A stretch of 64,000 nucleotides of DNA from Emiliania huxleyi CCMP1516 (lineage: Eukaryota > Haptophyta > Isochrysidales > Noelaerhabdaceae): positions 400,395 through 464,394 of the forward strand of contig NW_005197273.1 of NCBI RefSeq assembly GCF_000372725.1, written 5' to 3'. The position numbers and the translations under genes were made by a program. The notes under the pieces were generated by a model. That model was not told the DNA's origin and ran no database searches. It was given only the letters and a program-made list of their open reading frames with translations. Below are positions 30,560-39,395 of this stretch, in pieces. Every line of letters starts with the position of its first letter. Within the stretch, counting starts at the first letter, position 1.

Positions 30560-31340
30560 AGATGATTAGGGGGGGCGCGCGGCGGGAACATCGGACTCGC
30601 CCGCTACGGTCACACTTAGACCCGTTAAGCCTCGAGGCTCAGAACGTAGCCTAAGGGGTGTGGAGCCGGAGGGTGAGTTGCACAGGGGTTGTGGGCCGGG
30701 CCCTCCTGCTCGGCTCCAGCCCATAGGCAAGTCTTGTCATCAACAGAGTAGAAGGATCTGACCTCGGGGCCGATGTGACCAAGCGCTGGTAGCGTGGTTT
30801 TACCTCACACCCATGATCTCACAGTGTGCCGGCAGTCGCCGAGCAGTGTGTCGCTCACACAAGCCGCAGCACAAGTGACTGAGGGCCAGTGAGGGCGAGC
30901 CCATCCCTGTGCAGCCGCACAGTAGGCTGTGTCAACTGTGCAGAGCGTGTGAGCAGCAGAGGAGCTGCTCTCAAGGCTTCAGGCGCAAAGAGATGCATGC
31001 CACCGAAGGCGCTGTCGCGAGAGGTTCACACCGGCGCAGGGTAAGGGTTGGAGGACGCTGCTGACGACGAGCGTAGTAGAGCGCTGGTCAGAATCCGCTA
31101 TGGCGGCGGCACGCACACGAGCTGCGGCCGTGCCGCCGTCAGAGCGGCGAGGCGCGGGACCGGAGAGAGGGATTGCACCTCAGTGCTCAGAGATCGACAC
31201 TCAACGCCGACGACGACGCAACACGACGACACACACGCGTCGACAACACGACATGCAACACGACAACACGACGACGACAAACAACAAAAAACCGCTGGAA
31301 ACGTTCTGCTACCCATCCCCTGAACTTGCGCCGCACGACT
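30560..31340. other. No gene recognised; ACGAC-rich tract
   Basis: From 31195 to 31290 the sequence is rich in ACGACG and ACACGAC units. The stretch 30590-30960 is unusual in lacking long frames but shows no RNA family that I can identify. Confidence 0.45.
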
Positions 31341-31343
31341 CGC

Positions 31344-32440
31344 TCACCCGCCGAGCCCCTCTCTCCCCTCCCTCCACGTCTCAATGACCTGTCTCAACGC
31401 GATGTTGCTGACGAGCGCCGTGCTCGCGAGCATCGCACCGGTAACGGGGCTGGGCGCGGAGGCGGCGAGCGGGTACCGCTCCGCATACGTCCGGAACCAC
31501 ATCTCAATCGCCTCGCGCTCGTAGGTGTGGCCTGCGCGGCAATGGCGAGGGCGTGTGGTGGCGGCGGCGTAAGGGTGAGAGCGCAGCGTCTCAGCCTCCT
31601 CCCAGCCTCTCTCTCCGCCCCTCTCTCTCGCGGCCGATCTCTCAACCGCGTCCAACACCTCACCGTCACATGCCGTCACCGGGTCGGTCATGACCTCTCC
31701 GAGCACGGGACACAGGTACTGCGGCGGCGCCGCGTCCGAACGCCTGGGGAGGCTCTTGCGGCGCCTGCGGCGCAAACAGAATGCGCATTGGTTTGAGGAC
31801 TCAATTCAGCCACGCGTGCGAGCGCCCCGGGAGGCTTGCGCGGCGCCTGCGAGCCGCCCGCCGCGGCACCTGCGGGCATGTCGCGGGCATGTCGCGGACG
31901 TGTCATTGCCGCGGCTGAGGCGGCACTTATGCGAGGGGCGATCTCTCTCTCTCTCACCGAGGCGGCCGCTCCCCGGACGCCGGCTCGCACCCCGGCGGCG
32001 GCGCTGTGGGAAGCTTCCGAGACGCTGCCCACGAGCGATCGGCCGAGCTTGCGCAGCAGCTTCAGCCGACTCCGGCTGCCGGGCTTTACCGCCTCCGCCG
32101 CCGCCGCCGCCGCACTCTCTGCCTCTACTCTCGCCGCCTCTCTCGCCGCCTCGGCCTCGCCGGCACGGAACGCGGGCAGGGCTCTGGAGAGGTCGCAGCG
32201 CCACGTGTACGGCCCGACTCCAGCCGGCTCCTCCACCGCCGCCGCAAATGCCGCCGTCCGCGCGTGGGCCCGAGCGACCATCTCCTCTCCTGCTGCCGCC
32301 GCCCGCCGCGCCATCTGCTCACCCGCCGCGGCGATCCTGTTCGCCCGATCGTTGGCTGAGGGCTGAGCGCATAAAGCTGGTGCAGGCCATTGCAAGCCGT
32401 CCGCGGACGAAATCTTTGGGCCTGCACCAGCGGCGTCCAT
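31344..32440 (-). CDS. U-box protein (probable E3 ubiquitin ligase)
   Basis: The ATG at 32440 begins an Ala/Glu-rich helical region (ANRIAAAGEQMARRAAAAGE) with a basic stretch LKLLRKLGRSLVG. The C-terminal part is a U-box: PPQYLCPVLGEVMTDPVTAC, then after an intron HTYEREAIEMWFRTY, SPVTGAMLAST and NIALRQVIETW. U-boxes recruit E2 enzymes. The U-box intron, about 31535-31663 on the plus strand, begins GTGAGG and ends GCGCAG. At least one further intron, about 31780-31950, joins the helical part in another frame; its exact ends are not resolved. The stop is at 31344. Confidence 0.82.
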
Positions 32441-32475
32441 CTCCTCTCAGGACTGACCATTGCAAGCCCGTCCGA
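32387..32475. repeat. Short direct repeats at the U-box gene 5' end
   Basis: CCATTGCAAGCC then GTCCG occurs at 32387 and again at 32456 with one extra C, 69 bp apart. GCTGGTGCAGG and its reverse-like partner GGCCTGCACCAGC also flank the ATG region. Confidence 0.6.
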
Positions 32476-32517
32476 AAGGAAAAGAATCGCCTCTCGCACA
32501 GCACACAGGTTCGACAG

Positions 32518-32768
32518 TTACCAAAATGTTTGTTTCTCTTGGCACCTTGGAGTGCTGGGGGGGGCGACAGGAAGAATGTGGCCCTGAGTTATGTATACGC
32601 CAACTCAGGGTGTGTGGCAGCCAGCTGGCTGTGTGTCTTGTGAGCTTGTTTGTGTCTGTGTGTCGTTCGTGCGTGTCGTCATCATCTGTCTCGCGTCCAC
32701 CCATACCGCGTTGGTGTCCAGTCCGAGCCTGGCTGTTCTTCACCTTTCTACCTACCTACCTACCAAAA
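32518..32768 (+). mobile_element. SINE-like retroposon family A, copy 2 (5'-truncated)
   Basis: The body 32527-32760 matches the 3' two thirds of copy 1, starting at GTTTCTCTTGGCACCTTGGA and ending in (CTAC)n. The direct repeat TACCAAAA at 32519-32526 and 32761-32768 marks the target site. Confidence 0.85.
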
Positions 32769-32795
32769 GAGGCACAGCCTGCGACGGACCTTTAG

Positions 32796-33069
32796 AAGGC
32801 GCCGTCGTCCTCATGGAGGTGGGCACGATCGGGGGGACAGTCGAATTCGCGAGCACCGTAGTGCTCGCCAAAAGACCATCCCCATCATCCCAACACCCCC
32901 GGCGACCCCCTCGCCGCTTGCCCCGCCAGCGGGCACTGCGCGACCCACCCCCGCGCCCTCGACCGCGCCCCCCGCCAGGAGCATATCGCATCACCACCGC
33001 CCGATCCTCGTCGAAGAGCAGAATCTTTCCCGCCTTCACCAGCTCCTTCCACCCCTCCGTGTCCTGCAA
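32796..33069 (-). repeat. Repeat family L, copy 1 (ORF fragment with hairpin)
   Basis: Minus-strand reading GWKELVKAGKILLFDEDRAV parallels GWEDWVREGRVLLFEGDLEA at about 42735-42800, and the following block with the palindrome GCGAGCACTACGGTGCTCGC parallels 42940-43065. The two copies have opposite orientation. It could be the end of a duplicated gene. Confidence 0.7.
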
Positions 33070-33208
33070 CGTCGTGGCGCCAGCCCATAGCTCCGGCCCT
33101 CCGTAAAGAAAAGAAAGCGCGAACGTTTACAAAAGAGAGGCGAAGAAATGTGTATTCGGGTACTCGAAATCGGTGTGAGTGGGAGAGGTGTGAGCGGGAG
33201 AGCTGTCC

Positions 33209-34135
33209 ATGGCAACGGTCGCGACAGCAGAGGGACTTCGGCTGCACCTCTCGACGCAACGCGGCCGCTGCGGCCAGTACAAGGGCGTGTACGAGTACGG
33301 CGGCGCATACCGTGCGCAGTACAAGTTGAACGGAAGGGTTGTCTACATCGGGAGAAACTACGCCACGGCGGTGGAGGCGGCGGTGGCGTACGCTCGGACG
33401 GTCGGCGAGTATGAGCCGTCGACTCCGACGGTGGCGACAGAGGCGGAGGGGCTGCGGCTGCACGTTTCGCCCCGTAGGAGCACCGGCTACAAGGGCGTGA
33501 TCAAGCAGGCCTCTGGCCGCTTCAGGGTGAAGACTCCGGCTGGAATTCACTTGGGCTATTGCGACACGGCGGTGGAGGCGGCGGTGGTGTACGCGCGGGC
33601 GGTTGCCGCGGCAGACGCGGCGCAGGCGCGGGCGGTTGCCGTGGCAGACGCGGCGCCGGCGGCACAGCCGGTAGAGGCGCCCCAGAAGCGGATGCGGGTG
33701 GCCTCAAGGCGGGCCGCCGAAGCGGCGGCACAGGCTAAGGCGGAGGCCGCTGCGGCGCAAGAACGGGCGGCGGATCGAACGCGGCAGCAGCAGGCGCGCA
33801 CGACTCCCGCCTCCACCGCCGGCACCGGCGTCAAGCTCGAGGTGCCTCACCCGACGAGGAGCGCGGCGCGCTCGCAGGGCGGGGCCAGCGGCGGCGCGGC
33901 CACCTCCGTCCGCGGCACGCCCGCCTCCGCCTCCGTCAAGTGGGAGGCGCCCGATGACCAGCCAAGCGGCAAGTGGCAGCGGGGCGCGCCGCCCGCTGCC
34001 ACTGCCACCAACCTCGAGGTGTTTAGTGGCGGCGAGGGCGAGGACGATGAGGTGGAGGTCACGGGCGGCTGCTCGCGCTCCGAAAAGGACGCCGCGGGTT
34101 GGGCTAACGCCATTGAGCTCGATGGTGTCTCGTAG
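33209..34135 (+). CDS. AP2-domain protein (two AP2/ERF-like domains)
   Basis: An intronless 308-residue frame from an ATG. Domain 1, residues 22-72, reads YKGVYEYGGAYRAQYKLNG then IGRNYATAVEAAVAYARTV. Domain 2, residues 92-135, reads YKGVIKQASGRFRVKTPAG then LGYCDTAVEAAVVYARAV. These fit the YRG-strand and helix of AP2/ERF DNA-binding domains. The rest is an Ala/Gln/Arg-rich helix, then Ser/Pro/Gly low complexity and an acidic patch EGEDDEVEV. KLEVPHP and KWEAPDD may be sumoylation-like sites. A nuclear regulator is the natural reading; targets are unknown. A retroposon copy lies about 85 bp after its stop. Confidence 0.85.
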   Translation: MATVATAEGLRLHLSTQRGRCGQYKGVYEYGGAYRAQYKLNGRVVYIGRNYATAVEAAVAYARTVGEYEPSTPTVATEAEGLRLHVSPRRSTGYKGVIKQASGRFRVKTPAGIHLGYCDTAVEAAVVYARAVAAADAAQARAVAVADAAPAAQPVEAPQKRMRVASRRAAEAAAQAKAEAAAAQERAADRTRQQQARTTPASTAGTGVKLEVPHPTRSAARSQGGASGGAATSVRGTPASASVKWEAPDDQPSGKWQRGAPPAATATNLEVFSGGEGEDDEVEVTGGCSRSEKDAAGWANAIELDGVS

Positions 34136-34218
34136 CTCCGGCTCAGACACGCGCGTCACATGTGGCCAGCCTATGTTGTGGTGGTGGAAGCCAACAAAAG
34201 AAATTCGACGGCGGGCAT

Positions 34219-34565
34219 GTTTCATCATGTGTGTAGGTAGGTAGGTAGTAAGGTGAAGAACAGCCAGGCTCGGACTGGACACCAACGCGGTATGGGTGGA
34301 CGCTAGACAGATGATGACGACACGCACGAGCGACACACAGACACAAACAAGCTCACAAGACACACAGCCAGCTGGCTGCCACACACCCTGAGTCGGCGTA
34401 CACATAACTCAGGGCCACATCCTCCCTGTCGCCCCCCCCAGCACTCCACGGTGCCAAGGGCACAAACAAGGGCACAACTCAAACAACAGACAACAGGAAG
34501 TGATATGCGAGGCTAGAGCAGGTTTGCTCTACCTCCAGCAATGTGTGTTACTCACGTTTCATCAT
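34219..34565 (-). mobile_element. SINE-like retroposon family A, copy 3
   Basis: The body 34229-34555 is the reverse complement of copy 1 from its GATTGCTAGAGGTGGAGC region to the (CTAC)n tail. The 10-bp repeat GTTTCATCAT occurs at 34219-34228 and 34556-34565, a clear target-site duplication. Confidence 0.9.
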
Positions 34566-34609
34566 CCCTCCCTTGGAGCTTGGTCGTCCGTTTTTCTCTT
34601 TTTATAAAT

Positions 34610-34740
34610 GAACTCGGGGGCACGGAACGCGGCACCGTTGGTGTCATGCCGTCGTCCCTGGGCACTGGGCACTCCAGCGGATCTTCCCAAAAGTAGTCGC
34701 TTTCACATTCGTCGTGTCCGAGGCCGCGTCCGACGTGACT
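34610..34740 (+). repeat. Repeat family J, copy 1
   Basis: GCGGCACCGTTGGTGTCATG, GCCGTCGTCCCTGGGCACTG and CTTCCCAAAAGTAGTCGCTT match 37545-37660 with small gaps. The copies flank the 901-residue gene in direct orientation. Confidence 0.8.
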
Positions 34741-34771
34741 CCCGACGCTTAGTTCGACAGGTCTTTACGAC

Positions 34772-37477
34772 ATGGGCATCCTCGTTCTGCTTGCGTTCTA
34801 CGCGACACCTGCCAGCAGTGCGCCTGGTGTCGGGCGCTGGGCGCCACTGCTGCGGGAGGGGCTCCTGTTCGGCAGCTACAAAGACCACCACACGCGGTCG
34901 GTCGGGCTGGAGCACCCCGTGGAGACCTTCCGCTTCGTACGCACGGAGGACGGCGGCGTCGCCACGGTCGGCAGCGGCAGCGGCCGCAACGAGTACTTTG
35001 TGCGCCCTGACGGGGTGCTGCAGCACGTGCATGCCGAGGGGATCACGGCGGAGCTGCGCGGGGAGGGCGAGGAAGCGGAGTTCGTGTGGAGCCACGGCTA
35101 CAAGTCCGCGGCGTTCCCCAGCGACAAGCCGCCGAAGGTGGAGGTGACCGACTGCACGCTCGTCAAGGCGCACGCGGCCGAGTCCGTCAAACTCCTGCCC
35201 GAGGTGGCGCAGGCGCTGCGCGCGGGCCGGACCACGCCGCTGCTCCTCGCCTCGCCCCCCGGCTATGCGATCGTGCCCAAGACCGACGAGCCGCAGCGCA
35301 TCGACGAGTGGGGCGTCAACTACCAGCAGCTCGGCATCGGGCCAGCGTCGGAGGCCCTGCAGGCGAAGATGCGCGGCAAGTTCCTCCTCTCGCAGCACCG
35401 CGCGACGCGCGACTACGTGCTCGACGTGCCCTTCGCGACGTACAAAGTGCACTGCGAGGGCGAGCACGGCAAGCTGCCGCTCGCCGTGATCAGCTGGGAC
35501 GATCGCAGCCGGAACCTCGACGAAACCGCGCCGCGCACCTTCGTCGTGAACGCCGACAACTCGATCTCGCCGACGAAGGCGACCCACCTGGCCTTTGGCA
35601 TCCGCGGAGCCCTGCCGGCGGTGGGCGCGCAGATGGCCGAGCTGAAGATGCAGGCGGGTGGCAAGCCCACCGTTGAAGATGCCGATCTTGATGTTGGATC
35701 GACGCCCTCGCACGGCAACCCGCCCTCCACCAACGACCTCAACTCTGAATTGAACAACGTTGCCCGGAACACCGACGACACGGCCAGGGCGCGCGCTCTG
35801 GTCAAGGCGGGCGCGGATCTTCGCTCGACCAACGGTCCGACGTGGCGCCACACGCCTCTGCACCAGGCGGCCTACCACGGTCGGTATGAGATGGCCAAGA
35901 CCCTCGTTGAGCTCGGCGCTCCGCTGGACCTGCACTCGAATCCGTGTGGGCGTGGTGCGACGGGAACGCCGCTCGAGCTCGCCCGCGGAGGTGGCCACCA
36001 CCAGATTGCTGACATGCTCGAGAAGGCCGCTAGCGGCAAGCAGGGCCGAGTAGTCCGTCTCTTCAGCAATCTTCTTCAGCGTATCAATCCTCGTGTGGCT
36101 CAGCTGGCTCCCCCGGTCAAGACCGGCTCTGTTGAGGGCCGCTGGGAGTTCTACCAGAACATCGATATGGCCTACCAGGGCGACGTTGAGATCATCGACG
36201 ACTGGCGCTCCCACACGAGCATTGATGAGCTGAAGACGATTGTGGAGGAGAAGGGCTACTCGGCCATAAGCGTCGGCTCCTTTGGCTTCGCCGCCCTCAA
36301 GTCCTTCGACTACCAGTTGACGAAGGAGCACTGCAAGCCGTCGCACGGCTACACGAACGAGCTCCACATCTGGTTCCCGAGCGTAAGAGGTAGTAGACCC
36401 TTACCGAGCAGCGAGGCTGCCAAGTCGCCGAACGTGCCGGCGGGCTTCCACTTCCACGAAGGCTTCGGAGAGGCGACGCGCGGCGACCAAATCGGCCACA
36501 TCACCTCCGGCGGCGTCGAGGGCCACTGCTTCAAGGGCGATAAGCTGAGATGGCCGCTCCAGTGGGCGGCCATGATTGGTGACGTCGAGGCCATCGACGC
36601 ACTCATCGCCGCGGGCCACGACCCGAACGTCAAGATGAGCGACTGGTACGACTCGGAGCCGCTGGGCTGGGCGGCATCCTTTGGGCAGTGCAAGGCGATC
36701 GAGGCGCTCTGCGCGCACGGCGCGGACCCCGGCCGCTCCGCCAACTTGGCGGGCTACACGCCGCTGTCGGACGCGCAGCGCGAGGGCCACACGAAGGCAA
36801 TTGCGCTCCTCAACGAGTACCTCTCGGGGTCGCGTACGATCGGGCCCCACGAGCCAGAGTTTGCCGACAAGCCCGTGGTCACCGGCAAGCCCGTGACAAG
36901 CCGCACCTCCCCCCTCGATCCGCCCGCGGCGGACTGGGACAGCCCAATCGAGCTCACAGTCCACTCCAACCACGCGATGCACGGAAATGGGCCCATCCAG
37001 CATATTCTCCAGTACGATACAGGCAGCTTTGCCAACTTTGATGCAGGCACACGACCGTGGTGGGTGATCTTCGACGCCGGCAAGCCGCAAGCCGTCGGCG
37101 GCGTCGAGATGGCCGCCTTTGTAGCCGAAGAGAGCCCAAAGGTCGTCGAACTGCTCGCTTCTGACGACCTCGCCCGCTGGGACCTGATCGCCACTCTGAG
37201 CACCCCCGCACCGTGGGGCACGGACGCGGGGCCCAAGCAGTGGCCAATCGACAAGCCGCACGTCGCGCGCTACTGGAAGATCAACGTGACCGATACGCAC
37301 AATGGGGTTGCACCTACCATCCACTACTGCCGACTGGTGGCGCCGTCACAGATGAAGTCGCTGCCGATCGAGGGCGTGTGGCTGCCGAGCCCGGTCACCG
37401 CACACAGCCTAGTGCTCACGGGCGTGGCCTGCTTCCTGACCGGCTGGCTCGCCGCCCGCCACACCTACCGCACCTAG
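34772..37477 (+). CDS. Large ankyrin-repeat membrane protein with lectin-like domain
   Basis: An uninterrupted 901-codon gene. Residues 1-17 are a signal peptide (MGILVLLAFYATPASSA). Residues 20-310 are a large region of no known family. Residues 328-420 hold ankyrin repeats (TPLHQAAYHGRYEMAKTLVE, GTPLELARGGGHHQIADMLE). Residues 445-560 contain CKPSHGYTNELHIWF and YSAISVGSFGFAALKSFDYQ, resembling a module common in protist surface proteins. Residues 590-690 are a second ankyrin set (PLQWAAMIGDVEAIDALIAA). Residues 725-860 resemble a discoidin/F5-8-type domain (WWVIFDAGKPQAVGGVEMA, ARYWKINVTDT). Residues 878-897 are a C-terminal membrane segment. A surface or secretory-pathway protein is likely. 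The family J repeats flank it directly. Confidence 0.85.
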   Translation: MGILVLLAFYATPASSAPGVGRWAPLLREGLLFGSYKDHHTRSVGLEHPVETFRFVRTEDGGVATVGSGSGRNEYFVRPDGVLQHVHAEGITAELRGEGEEAEFVWSHGYKSAAFPSDKPPKVEVTDCTLVKAHAAESVKLLPEVAQALRAGRTTPLLLASPPGYAIVPKTDEPQRIDEWGVNYQQLGIGPASEALQAKMRGKFLLSQHRATRDYVLDVPFATYKVHCEGEHGKLPLAVISWDDRSRNLDETAPRTFVVNADNSISPTKATHLAFGIRGALPAVGAQMAELKMQAGGKPTVEDADLDVGSTPSHGNPPSTNDLNSELNNVARNTDDTARARALVKAGADLRSTNGPTWRHTPLHQAAYHGRYEMAKTLVELGAPLDLHSNPCGRGATGTPLELARGGGHHQIADMLEKAASGKQGRVVRLFSNLLQRINPRVAQLAPPVKTGSVEGRWEFYQNIDMAYQGDVEIIDDWRSHTSIDELKTIVEEKGYSAISVGSFGFAALKSFDYQLTKEHCKPSHGYTNELHIWFPSVRGSRPLPSSEAAKSPNVPAGFHFHEGFGEATRGDQIGHITSGGVEGHCFKGDKLRWPLQWAAMIGDVEAIDALIAAGHDPNVKMSDWYDSEPLGWAASFGQCKAIEALCAHGADPGRSANLAGYTPLSDAQREGHTKAIALLNEYLSGSRTIGPHEPEFADKPVVTGKPVTSRTSPLDPPAADWDSPIELTVHSNHAMHGNGPIQHILQYDTGSFANFDAGTRPWWVIFDAGKPQAVGGVEMAAFVAEESPKVVELLASDDLARWDLIATLSTPAPWGTDAGPKQWPIDKPHVARYWKINVTDTHNGVAPTIHYCRLVAPSQMKSLPIEGVWLPSPVTAHSLVLTGVACFLTGWLAARHTYRT

Positions 37478-37544
37478 ACCGCGCGGCGGCACTTGTTATT
37501 GTTCCAAAAGACTAGTATGTTCCATCATAGTATATTTAAATGGC

Positions 37545-37665
37545 GGGACGCGGCACCCTTGGGTGTTCATGCCGTCGTCCCTGCGCCCTTGACACTCCCA
37601 GTGGATCCGCTTCCCAAAAAAGTACTAAGTCGTAGTCGCTGTCGTCGTGTCGACGGTGCGGGGCC
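37545..37665 (+). repeat. Repeat family J, copy 2
   Basis: CATGCCGTCGTCCCTGCGCC and CGCTTCCCAAAAAAGTAC parallel 34610-34740. Confidence 0.8.
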
Positions 37666-37719
37666 TAACAAAAAAGAAAATAGTGGGTCCTGCGGCCAAC
37701 AGACCAGATCTTGGTCGAC

Positions 37720-38409
37720 ATGAACTCCGCTGGCATCAACCACGAGCAGCTACGCACCGCGTGGCCCGTCTACTCTGCCTTCTCTGGCTCTCTCGAGCCG
37801 GTCGACCCCGCGGGCGTGGAGGTGCTCCGCTCCGTCTATGTGGCCAACTGGCTCGCTGACGCCGCGATGCTCGAGGAGGCGGACGACGACTCTGGCCGCG
37901 ATCTCACATTTCGAGGCTCCGCCGTGAGCCACATCGTGCTTACTCCGCCGCTGGCGCCGCATCAGCTCCTCGCGCTCATTGCTGCGGCGTGGAGCGCCGA
38001 CCGTTGGTACTCGCTGGTCGAGAGCGATGGTGTGCCGACGCACTGTCCCCGAGTAGCCCCGCCTTGGCGGCACACACTCTCGACCAGGACAGTCCGGCCT
38101 ACGGGAACGTGTCGCGCGCCGGCGACGGTTGCGGCGTGGTGTTTTCGAGTACGACGCGAAGATGGCACGACCACCGCCCTGCATTGCAAACCGGGCAAGG
38201 AGGGGCCCGCTCCCGTTCCGCGAGGAACAGGAGGTCTCCCCCCCTCCCCCGGCCTGAGCAGCCACGGTGGAAGGCAGCCCCTTGAGTCGAGGGCGGCGCG
38301 ACCATTGCCCTGCTCGCAGCGGCCAGAGACCGAGGTCAGTGCAGATGGTCGCGCCGCCCCGCTCCGCCCCGCCCACCGCCGCGCCGCGCCGCCGCCCGAT
38401 GATTATTAA
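37720..38409 (+). CDS. Hypothetical protein
   Basis: The ATG at 37720 opens a 229-codon frame. The first 100 residues look coding (GINHEQLRTAWPVYSAFSGS, SVYVANWLADAAMLEEADDD, APHQLLALIAAAWSADRWYS). After about residue 105 the composition becomes Arg/Pro-rich and an intron may begin. No family recognised. It lies just after repeat J and before an AT-rich tract. Confidence 0.45.
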   Translation: MNSAGINHEQLRTAWPVYSAFSGSLEPVDPAGVEVLRSVYVANWLADAAMLEEADDDSGRDLTFRGSAVSHIVLTPPLAPHQLLALIAAAWSADRWYSLVESDGVPTHCPRVAPPWRHTLSTRTVRPTGTCRAPATVAAWCFRVRREDGTTTALHCKPGKEGPAPVPRGTGGLPPSPGLSSHGGRQPLESRAARPLPCSQRPETEVSADGRAAPLRPAHRRAAPPPDDY

Positions 38410-38490
38410 GTAATAATTAATTAAGAAATAATTAATTACCCCACCCATTAATACATAATACTTAATACTCGATCATTAATAATGTTGCGT

Positions 38491-38587
<97 letters not shown>

Positions 38588-38590
38588 TGT
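38398..38590. repeat. AT-rich tract followed by a (GT)n microsatellite
   Basis: 38398-38480 is rich in TTAATTAATTA and TAATACTTAA units, unlike the GC-rich surroundings. 38484-38588 is almost pure (GT)n, about 50 units. Confidence 0.95.
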
Positions 38591-39390
38591 CTCACGTCAC
38601 TGCATCCTCTGCCGGTTCCTCCCGTCGCCTCTTCTTTGTTCGAATGTTTTTCAATCCATCCTTCACGGCGAGGGGGTTCGCCGTGGGGCGTGGGTGCGTC
38701 GGGCGGGTCCAGCAGTGACCAGTGTGGCAGCCGCAATGCTCTGCGCGACGGACCGGCTGCGCTGAAGTGTGAAGAGGTGCAGTGTGAAGAGCTGTGAGAG
38801 GGGTCAACGACCCGAGCACGTGGACGATCGTGCACTTAAAAAGCACATCGCGCCTCTGTGAGTGGGCATTCATGGGGATCACAAACATTCAATCAAGCGG
38901 CAGCCTTTCCTCCTGTCGGCGAGCAGACCCGAGGCTCCGGGCTGCTGTGACTATCGCAAATCGTGGTTTATTCGCAGGTCGCGCTCGCCGACCAATGTTC
39001 ATACCTGATCGTGTTCGACCGCACTATCCACTGGTTTAATGGAGCTCCCACAGATTACCTAGAGAGCACGGTATTCCCGGGCCATGATGTCGGTTCCCCA
39101 CCGGACTTTTTTGTAGGGGAGAGAATTAAGGAATCTTTCTGCTGTAACCGACACTGATATCGCTCTCCTTTACTCAGACCAGATGGTGAGTCTTAACTGT
39201 AAATTACCGTCGGAAAGCTGTCAGAACGGCTGTCAGAACACTCACCTAGACCCCCGCGACGCCTATTGCTCACGGAACCCGCCGCCCCCTCACCACCCCT
39301 ACCATGCGATGCGCCCTCGCTCGCGGCGCGAGCGGCTGTACCCCCCTCGGCCTCGCACCGCCTGCCTACTCCCGCTCGCAGGTACAGCCG
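38591..39390. other. No confident gene; one exon-like stretch
   Basis: At 38968-39125 the plus strand reads ALADQCSYLIVFDRTIHWFN and PGHDVGSPPDFFVGERIKES, which looks like coding sequence preceded by a possible acceptor TTCGCAG at about 38974. I cannot place it in a gene. Confidence 0.35.
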
Positions 39391-39395
39391 CTGCC

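Noticed and set aside
30590-30960. A structured RNA in a frame-poor stretch
   Set aside because: I could not match it to 5S, U-snRNA, SRP or tRNA sequence, and no repeated stem pattern is obvious.
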